A model generated the notes under the pieces. It was not told the origin of the DNA. It did no database searches and worked only from the letters and a program-made list of their open reading frames with translations. 64,000 nucleotides of DNA, from contig JAOTOL010001465.1 of assembly GCA_034440575.1 (NCBI GenBank), positions 970,501 to 1,034,500 of the forward strand. The letters are read 5' to 3'. How positions within the stretch are numbered: position 1 is the stretch's first letter; every line of letters starts with the position of its first letter. Source of the DNA: Imbricaverruca yamaguchii. Lineage: Eukaryota; Arthropoda; Thecostraca; Neoverrucidae. Positions 55,350 through 64,000 of the stretch are shown here, in pieces. Made by a program: the position numbers and the translations under genes.

Positions 55350-57200
55350 CTGCTGCATCACTGATGTGTCACCGGCACGTCACTAATGTGGCACTGATGG
55401 GTCACTGATACGCAACTAATGCACCACCGATGCATCACTGGCAGGTCACTAACATACCACTGATGTGCCACTGGTAGGTCACTAATATACCACTGATGTG
55501 TCACTGGTAGGTCACTAATATACCACTGATGTGTCACTGGTAGGTCACTAATATACCACTGATGCATCACTGGTAGGTCACTAATATACCACTGATGTGC
55601 CACTGGTAGGTCACTAATATGCTACTGATGCATCACTGGTAGGTCACTAATATACCACTGATGTGCCACTGGTAGGTCACTAATATGCTACTGATGCATC
55701 ACTGGTAGGTCACTAATATACCACTGATGTGTCACTGGTAGGTCACTAATATGCCACTGATGTGTCACCGGTATGTCACTAATATACCACTGATGTGTCA
55801 CTGGTAGGTCACTAATATGCTACTGATGCATCACTGGTAGGTCACTAATATACCACTGATGTGGCACCGGTATGTCACTAATATACCACTGATGTGTCAC
55901 TGGTAGGTCACTAATATACCACTGATGTGTCACTGGTAGGTCACTAATATACCACTGATGTGTCACCGGTATGTCACTAATATACCACTGATGTGTCACT
56001 GATACGCCACTAATGCACCACCGATGCATCACTGGTAGGTCACTAATATACCACTGATGTGTCACTGGTAGGTCACTAATATGCCACTGATGTGGCACCG
56101 GTATGTCACTAATATACCACTGATGTGTCACTGGTAGGTCACTAATATACCACTGATGTGTCACTGGTAGGTCACTAATATGCTACTGATGCATCACTGG
56201 TAGGTCACTAATATACCACTGATGTGTCACTGGTATGCCACTAATATACCACTAATGTGTCACTGTTATGCCACTAATGCACCACTGATGCGTCACTGGT
56301 AGGTCACTAATATACCGCTGATGTGTCACTGATATGCCACTAATGCACCACTGATGTGTCACCGTTAGGTCACTAATATACCACTGATGACAGACAGACA
56401 GACAGACAGACTTTATTGAGGTCATCCACAATTGACTTGTGGCTATTACGACATCGCCTCAAATAGATAAAACAACACAGCACAAAAGGTTAAAAAGAGG
56501 GTCAAAATCACAGAATACCCAACAAATACAGAAAGTCGAGCAGTCAATCAGTTCGGCACGGGCGGCACGTCAAACAGGTACTCCCTGTGTATATAATAGG
56601 TTATAATGTGTTATTGGTAGGTCACTAATATGCCACTGATGTGTCACTGACACGCCACTAATGCACCACCGATGTTTCACTGGTAGGTCACTAATATACC
56701 ACTAATGTGTCACTGACACGCCATTAATGCACCACTGATGGGTCACTGATATGCCACTGACGTGCATCTGGTAGGTCACTAAAATATCACTGATGTGCCA
56801 CTGATGTATCACCAATGTGTTTCTGGTAGGTCACTAATGTACTACTCGTGTGCCACTGATATACCACTGATGTGTCACTGATATGCCACAAATGTGGCAC
56901 ATCAATGTCACTGATATGTCACTGATGTGCCAATGTCACGCCACTACCATGTCACTGGTAGGGCACAACGCGTCACTAATGTCACATATGCATCACTGAA
57001 GTGTCACCAACGTCTCACTGGGACATCACTGATGTGTCAATGATGTGCCGCTGATGCGTCACTGATGCGTCACTGGTGCGTCACGGTTGCCACACTCGTA
57101 TCACTGATGTGCCACTGTTACTTCACTAGTGTATTACTGATGTGTCACTGGTATGTCACCATTTTGTCAATGATGTCATTGATGTGTCACTGATGTGCTA
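55350..57200. repeat. 33-bp minisatellite downstream of exon 8
   Basis: More than 40 units with core GGTAGGTCACTAATATACCA then CTGATGTGTCACT. It is best preserved at 55450-56380 and degenerate after 56620. It is interrupted at about 56388-56600 by a retrotransposon end. Most units contain AGGTCA. Open frames through it are artefacts. Confidence 0.93.
56388..56600 (-). mobile_element. 5'-truncated non-LTR retrotransposon 3' end
   Basis: The minus strand reads unique sequence, then CCTCAATAAAGTCTGTCTG and further CTGT repeats. AATAAA followed by a short tandem repeat is a familiar terminus of CR1/L2-related elements in invertebrates. It interrupts the 33-bp array, which resumes on the other side, so it inserted after the array existed. 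The inner boundary near 56600 is approximate. Confidence 0.6.
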
Positions 57201-59994
57201 TTGATGCAGCGGTGTCGTGTCTGCAGTGGTATTCTGGGATTGAGCGTGGCTAGGTCTAGAAGTACATTGCGAACTGGTTCCGTCTGCGGATTGGTTTTGC
57301 CCCCAACCTCTGCCATCGATTCCCACCGTTTTCTATTTCGTCCGGCCACACCACACCTCGGGAAATTTCCAAGGCTGTCAGCTTTAGAAAATTCAGACAC
57401 CTTCTCGTCTATGAGGAAATTGGGTCCGATCTCACACTGTTGGAATGTAGTCCCATATCATGGGAACATTTTTGCTGCCTGAAAAAAAAAGTTGCCTCTG
57501 TCCTTTTACCCCCGCCCCCGCTGAACATTCCTCCAAAAATTCACTCACTATTCTGCATTGTTCGAACACCATTCTTGTTCAATCCGGACTATGAGAATCA
57601 TAAGCATTCCATATGAGGCAAACTCGATAAATTTATCCAACCGTGGCACACTCGAAGAGTAATGCAGCATAATATTTGCAAACTACAGATTATGCTCGAC
57701 AAATTGTCCTTTTTTCAGAGAACAACGTGGTAATCCAACTTTCCGTACATGAAAATGTATGTATTAAGCTCGTTTTATGTTTCCATATCGTGACGTCAGA
57801 TGTACATGTGACGTCAGATATAATATATGTTGAACGTCTTCTGTTTGTCCTCACAGCTCGAGCCGCCGGTGGCGATGGTGCAAGACGCCCTCACTGGTGG
57901 GCCCCGGGGCCGCCAACAACAGGCGAAGGAGGTTCGAGGGAAAGGACGAGGATGACGCGTGGGACTTAGGGGCGTAGCCGGGAATATTCATACGGCAGGC
58001 ATCCTTCGGGAGGGATGCCACCTAGTTGGAAGGGCGCCACTGCGGGAGTCTCTCGAGCATCGGCTGAAAATCCGTTGGACTGGGGGAGGGGAGGTGGCGG
58101 TGGAACTCGAGTATACTGAAGTGACTCATTTTCCCTTCAAGGGATGCCTGGCATACGTGAGAGGAACCTTTTCGTTGAAGTCAATTGAACGGGGTTGGAG
58201 GGGAGGGGGTACTCTAGCCTCTCGATAGGGCGCCTTTTCTGGTCAGACGGGGGGGGGCATGCCCCACTGGCCCCTGCACCTCCCCTTGTACTGAGGATCG
58301 AGGACTGAGGACTGAGGGCTGTAGTACTGCAACAGTCACGTGATCATGACATCATGACACGTGACTCGCACGAGTCGGCTGGTGGCACCTGAGTCGAGTC
58401 ACCAGATGGCGTGTTGCAGTGGACCAAGTTGCTACTTTTGCTCCCAAGGATGAAATGATAATAATATCCGGTTACGAATAACCGTGTACGGCTATGTTGT
58501 CGACCTCTCTTGGGCATTGTGTCGGAAATGCTTTGGGCTGGAAACTGGCGAAAATAGCGACCATGATGGTCGATGGGCACAGAACCACTGAACAATAGTC
58601 AGGAGATCCTGTCTTCACCCGGGTTAAAGTCCGGGTTAAAGCCTCTCCGGTCAGATCATCACACCCCGTCTCGGGGGGGGATGGGGGAGGGGGTGACAGG
58701 AACCCGTCTAAAATAAAAACTAATCGTCGCACGAAAACGAGGTGTCATCGGAAAGCGCTCGACGAGTAGGGCCCGACACCACCCTCGAATTTTTTTCCCC
58801 CAAAAGTGACGTCACTAGAGGGCCTAGATCTTCACTTTATGTTACATTATGCTATTCGCTCTGGGGAGTTCATTTTGGGTGATATCTGAACAAATAATGT
58901 TCGGAAAAAGAAAGGACAGCGAAATCGACTAGGACCATAAAGCGCGGGTTAAAGTGGCGCCACGCCGACGACGACAGCACCTGGGCTGCAGCACGTCATG
59001 AGCGCGTGAGTCGCCGAGATATGTGACAAGATTCACACATTAGTACGCACGTGCGCGCACGTCAGGGTGACCGTTTTTATTCGCAATTTTTTTTTGGAAA
59101 GGCTCGGTTGCAGTGATCGTTCTTGTTGATTAAAAATATGGCGTCAAAAATATGACCCCCCCCCCCAACAAAAAATGCCGCATTGTGAGATTCAAGTTTT
59201 TCATTAGTGGCTTCCTCACACGTCACGGCTCGTCAGCCAGGCAGGCATCAACATGGTGCGGGTAGATGACCAATGGAGACATATAACAAGTCCTCATCTG
59301 CTCTTCGGCACAAATTCCACGGCTGTCTTCCTCGGTAATTGCACGAGTATTGTTGGAAAGTTGTCGGCCGCGTCACCGTTGGCCCAGATGGCGCCAGCGT
59401 CGCCAGCGCCGCGGCCTCTACGTCGCCGACCCACAGTCGCTGCCATCGGATTTGTGGATCAGGAAATGGAATCAAACGTCACAGGGGCAGCTGAGTCTGA
59501 GTAAGCGCTCGTGCGGTGCTGGAGCCGTGCATAAAGCCCACCCAAGATGTCAAAGGTCACGGTAGTGGCAGATTCAGTCACCAAATACCCACCGATAACA
59601 GCGAGAACGGGAATGGTGGTGGCGGCGATGTTGTCCATGTTTCTCACCACGACAACACGGCACGGTCAGGCAGCTGAGGGGGCCGTAGTCCTCCACCTCC
59701 CAAGCGGTAGCAGGTTCGCCTGGAAGATGCACAGGCTCACCTGGCCACTTGGTCGCAGGAAATCCTTTCAGATACTCGACAAGGACAAGGATAAGTGGGT
59801 TCATATGCCCCTCCCCATGGAGAGATGGCGCTTCTCTGAGCAGGAGCAGTTTCCCTGCGGTGAGGCTTTAGTGCACCCTACCTCCTCATGGAGTTGATAT
59901 TTCAGGCATAGGCATCTCAATAAATAGGTATCACTTGAGAGAAAGACACTCCAGTATGTTAGAGTGCACCCATCCCATCCATCCCACTCTTCAG
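57201..59994. other. No recognised gene; possible long intron
   Basis: Mixed composition with G-rich patches (58246-58256, 58671-58692). A CCTCACAG at 57849-57856 precedes an open frame, but it does not match the SRCR phase or sequence. Nothing else recognisable. Confidence 0.5.
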
Positions 59995-60061
59995 CCAAGA
60001 CGCTTTCGGCATTCAGAAACTGTTGGAGTGGTGATCCTCAGAGAAAATGTCACCCCTCCAG
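59995..60061 (+). CDS. Possible terminal SRCR exon or remnant
   Basis: Between CTCTTCAG and GTGAGT one frame reads RHSETVGVVILRENVTPP. This resembles the end of SRCR domains (H-x-E-D-A-G-V-x-C), except that Ile stands where the last Cys should be. Its phase (0 at the acceptor) does not match the phase-1 donor candidate of exon 8. It could be an exon of the same gene joined through an unseen site, or a decayed SRCR fragment. Confidence 0.3.
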
Positions 60062-60782
60062 GTGAGTGGCCCTCTCCCATGGATGTTCTTGGATCCGCCC
60101 GTGGTGTCGTGTCCTGTGGATGTCGGCAATCTGGCAAATCTGGCAAATGTCAGATTGACCAGTTGTGCCGCCACCAATAGGGAAACGTCCATCGGTACAG
60201 TCGTCGTCCAATTACGAAGTTATCTGTCTCGTGAAATACAGCCAAGGCCAGTGAAAAGAGCAACCAGCAGCTCCTAGTCCCACAGGAAAAGCAACTTCAC
60301 AGTCTGTAGTCTGGGAGGTCATACTTCGTGGTCAGTTCGCTTCGTAGTCCGGGACTGATCCAGAAACTCTGACCGGGATGGTACTAGCCTGGAAAGGCTC
60401 CGTCCAGTTGTGCTTCTCGGAGCTGCCGTGGAGTTGGCTCCCGAACTGGTTGTGTGCACAAGTCCCAGCTGGAACGTGGGCCTTCACCATTGCTTGGCCG
60501 GAGCGACAGCGTGGAAGACCTCGTCTGGCCGCCGTCACAGCATGTAAACCACTCGCTCCTTCAGTTGCATCGGCCCAGACTGCGGTGTGCTTATGTCGCA
60601 CAGCGCGACACGTGTTCGCATGGGGCCGTCTGCACGGGGGTAGGGGCGACAGGGAAAACTGGAGTGCCCTCTGCTGGGTGACTTTTGTGCTCAGAGCCTC
60701 TGGCTGAACATTTCAAGTGGGAAAGCACCCAAACATTCTGTAGAGGTGTCTTTTCCAGTCGGAAGGAGCGCCGCTGAAAATT
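60062..60782. other. No recognised gene
   Basis: No domains or strong repeats seen before the next satellite array. A short Cys-rich frame (CGCRQSGKSGKCQIDQLC, about 60116-60170) has no further support. Confidence 0.45.
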
Positions 60783-63035
60783 AGGTGACAAAGCCGCCGC
60801 CCCCCCCCCTTACCGCCGCTAACTATACCTATGGCCGTCCGTACCAGACAAACTGAGTGACAAGTTCGTCTCCCCCCCTACCGCCGCTAACTATGCCTAT
60901 GGCCGTCCGTACCAGACAAACTGAGTGACAAGTTCGTCTCCCCTACCTCCTAACTATGCCTATGCCGTCGTACCAAAAACTAGTACAAGTTGTCCCCCTA
61001 CCGTCGCTAACTATGCCTATGGCCGTCCGTACCAGACAAACTGAGTGACAAGTTCGTCCCCCCTACCGCCGCTAACTATGCCTATGGCCGTCCGTACCAG
61101 ACAAACTAAGTGACAAGTTCGTCTCCCCCCCCCCTACCGCCGCTAACTATGCCTATGGCCGTCCGTACCAGACAAACTGAGTGACAAGTTCGTCTCCCCC
61201 TACCGCCGCTAACTATGCCTATGGCCGTCCGTACCAGACAAACTGGTGACAAGTTCGTCTCCCCTACCGCCGCTAACTATGCCTATGGCCGTCCGTACCA
61301 GACAAACTAAGTGACAAGTTCGTCTCCCCCTACCGCCGATAAATATACCTATGGCCGTCCGTACCAGACAAACTGAGTGACAAGTTCGTCTCCCCTACCG
61401 CCGCTAACTATGCCTATGGCCTCCGTACCAGACAAACTAAGTGACAGTTCGTCTCCTACGCCGTAACTATACCTATGGCCGTCCGTACCAGACAAACTAA
61501 GTGACAAGTTCGTCTCCTACCGCCGCTAACTATGCCTATGGCCGTCCGTACCAGACAAACTAAGTGACAAGTTCGTCTCCCCTACCGCCGCTAACTATAC
61601 CTATGGCCGTCCGTACCAGACAAACTAGTGAAAGTTGTTCCCCTACACCGTAAATATGCCTATGGCCGTCCGTACAGACAAACTAAGTGACAAGTTCGTC
61701 TCCCCTACCGCCGCTAACTATGCCTATGGCCGTCCGTACCAGACAAACTAAGTGACAAGTTCGTCTCCCCTACCACCGATAAATATGCCTATGGCCGTCT
61801 ACCAACAAACTAAGGACAAGTTCGTCTCCCTACCGCCGCTAACTATGCCTATGGCCGTCCGTACCAGACAAACTAAGTGACAAGTTCTCCTACGGTACTA
61901 TACCTATGCGTCGTACCAACAAACTAAGTGACAAGTTGTTCCCCTAGCGCTAACTATGCCTATGCCGTCCGTACCAGACAAACTAGTGAAAGTTCGTTCC
62001 CTAGCCGCTAACTATGCCTATGCCGTCCGTACAAAATAAGAAAGTTGTTCTAGGCTAACTATGCCTATGGCCGTCCGTACCAGACAAACTAAGTGACAAG
62101 TTGTCTCCCCTACGCCGCTAACTATACCTATGGCCGTCCGTACAGACAAACTAAGTGACAAGTTCGTCTCCCCCTACGCCGCTAATATGCCTATGCCGTC
62201 CGTACCAGACAAACTAAGTGACAAGTTCGTCTCCCCCTACCGCCGCTAACTAACCTAGCGCTAACTATGCCTATGGCCGTCCGTACCAGACAAACTGAGT
62301 GACAAGTTCGTCTCCCCCTACCGCCGCTAACTATACCTATGGCCGTCCGTACCAGACAAACTAAGTGACAAGTTCGTCTCCCCCCCTACCGCCGCTAACT
62401 ATACCTATGGCCGTCCGTACCAGACAAACTAAGTGACAAGTTCGTCTCCCCCCCTACCGCCGCTAACTATACCTATGGCCGTCCGTACCAGACAAACTAA
62501 GTGACAAGTTCGTCTCCCCCCCTACCACCGATAAATATACCTATGGCCGTCCGTACCAGACAAACTAAGTGACAAGTTCGTCTCCCCCCTACCGCCGCTA
62601 ACTATGCCTATGGCCGTCCGTACCAGACAAACTAAGTGACAAGTTCGTCTCCCCCCTACCGCCGCTAACTATACCTATGGCCGTCCGTACCAGACAAACT
62701 AAGTGACAAGTTCGTCTCCCCCTACCGCCGCTAACTATACCTATGGCCGTCCGTACCAGACAAACTAAGTGACAAGTTCGTCTCCCCCTACCGCCGTAAA
62801 TATACCTATGGCCGTCCGTACCAGACAAACTGAGTGACAAGTTCGTCTCCCCCTACCGCCGCTAACTATGCCTATGGCCGTCCGTACCAGACAAACTAAG
62901 TGACAAGTTCGTCTCCCCCCTACCGCCGCTAACTATGCCTATGGCCGTCCGTACCAGACAAACTAAGTGACAAGTTCGTCTCCCCCTACCGCCGCTAACT
63001 ATACCTATGGCCGTCCGTACCAGACAAACTGTGCC
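60783..63035. repeat. About 65-bp satellite array
   Basis: About 35 units with core CTATGGCCGTCCGTACCAGA, then CAAACTAAGTGACAAGTTCG and a C-rich spacer of variable length. Units at about 60945-60995 and 61415-62270 have many one-base losses, whereas units after 62270 are clean. Confidence 0.95.
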
Positions 63036-63149
63036 TGCGCTCATACTGAGATAGGGGAACTCGTCGATGGTGCACGCCACCATCTGCTTGTACCAACCGC
63101 CAGATATATGGCTGAAAAAAAAACGGCAGCAGGCTCAGCGGGCGTGCAT

Positions 63150-63765
63150 GGAAGGTGGCTGTCATGTTGCACCGTGGCTGTCACATGTTGTACCATGGCA
63201 GTTATATGTTGCACCGTGGCAGCTACATGGTGCATCGTGGCTGTCACATGTTGCACCGTAGTGGCTACATGTTGCACCGTGGCAGCTACATGTTGCACTG
63301 TGGCAGTTGCATGTTGCACCGTGGCAGTTACATGTTGCACCGTGGCAGCTACATGTTGCACTGTGGCAGTTACATGTTGCACCGTGGCAGTTGCATGTTG
63401 CACCGTGGTAGCTATATGTTGCACCGTGGTAGCTACATGTTGCACCGTGACAGATGTTGCACCATGACAGGTACATGTTTCACCGTGACATCTACATGTT
63501 GCACCGTGGTAGCTACATGTCGCACCGTGGCAGTTAGATGTCGCACCGTGGCAGTTACATGTTGCACCGTGGAACGTGTGTCGCCACTATTATGGTCCCT
63601 GGGCCCGGGTCCCACATGAATCTGGACTCGGACTGCTTGTAATGCTTTTTGTAGACATGTAAAAAAACAAATGAATGTATGTTGCACCATGACTGCTGCA
63701 TGTTGCACCATGGCAGCTGCATGTTGCACCATGGCAGCTGGATGTCGCACCGTGGCAACTGCTAG
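63150..63765. repeat. 21-bp minisatellite
   Basis: Units CATGTTGCACCGTGGCAGCT plus A, about 20 copies to 63565. After unique DNA (63570-63680) there are about four more. The period is a multiple of 3, which explains the Cys/His-rich open frames on both strands. Confidence 0.93.
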
Positions 63766-63874
63766 TGACAGCAACGAAGCGGCGAACATATGACATGTCA
63801 TATAGTCGGGCACTCCTGCTTGCACTTATGATTAGAAAACGCTACCGACGTTTCGATATAGCACCTCTTCGAAA

Positions 63875-63921
63875 GCACAAGCAATGCTACAATGTAGCAC
63901 GCTACGTAGCATTGCTTGTGC
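63875..63921. repeat. Perfect 16-bp inverted repeat with nested hairpins
   Basis: GCACAAGCAATGCTAC (63875-63890) and its exact complement (63906-63921) flank a 15-nt loop. Inside are GCTACAATGTAGC (63886-63898) and the palindrome GCTACGTAGC (63901-63910), giving alternative foldings. Confidence 0.9.
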
Positions 63922-64000
63922 GAACCGTGCGAAACGTACCAAGACAGTATTAAAAACATGTACCTGCCTATCATCGGCGTCGCCATCGCCAGTGAAGGGG

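Noticed and set aside
57857..57968. Possible last exon of the SRCR gene after CCTCACAG
   Set aside because: Neither the phase nor the residues match the end of an SRCR domain. The acidic tail in one frame is not supported by anything else.
63041..63825. Cys/His/Thr-rich frames on both strands
   Set aside because: 21-bp repeat with a period divisible by 3; no domain.

Overview
The window reads as nuclear DNA of an invertebrate animal, most likely an arthropod (a crustacean would fit, but this is inference). The reasons are a gene with consensus GT-AG introns, six-cysteine EB-like modules joined to an SRCR domain, a CR1-type non-LTR retrotransposon, tRNA-headed SINEs, a DNA transposon coding for a transposase-like protein family that I recall from arthropod genomes, and very abundant micro- and minisatellites. 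Nothing bacterial is seen: no operons and no rRNA.

Layout. (1) 1-20443 is a giant imperfect palindrome. The left arm (1-7844, continuing out of the window) is the reverse complement of 15877-20443. The left arm alone carries a 3,040-bp insertion with long terminal inverted repeats and a perfect 8-bp target duplication (2391-5446), and the right arm keeps the empty site. Both arms carry a frameshifted relic of the C-terminal part of the same transposase-like family. The 8-kb loop (7845-15876) holds a tRNA-derived SINE, a 23-bp minisatellite and about 84 copies of a 57-bp minisatellite. (2) 20444-22560 has little recognisable content apart from one possible 59-codon membrane-protein ORF. (3) About 22560-27526 is a nearly intact CR1-like element with two tandem 325-bp 5' monomers, an SGNH-hydrolase-type ORF1, and an endonuclease/reverse-transcriptase ORF2 broken by two +1 homopolymer shifts. 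(4) 27527-34310 is repeat-rich intergenic DNA. (5) From about 34314 (TATA box) to at least 55290 lies the main gene. Eight exons on the + strand, with splice phases that agree at all seven junctions, encode about 500 residues: signal peptide, Val/Pro-rich spacer, long coiled coil with a hendecad repeat, two six-cysteine EB-like modules, a third Cys-rich module, and an SRCR domain. Each intron is occupied by its own private minisatellite. (6) 55350-64000 holds further arrays (33, 65 and 21 bp), a truncated non-LTR 3' end, and a possible decayed end of the SRCR domain at 59995-60061.

The architecture of the main gene recalls class A scavenger receptors (oligomerising coiled coil plus terminal SRCR). 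Here, however, the N-terminus looks like a cleavable signal peptide, and EB-like modules replace collagen. A secreted or surface recognition protein is the best inference. Most other long open frames in the window are by-products of tandem repeats.
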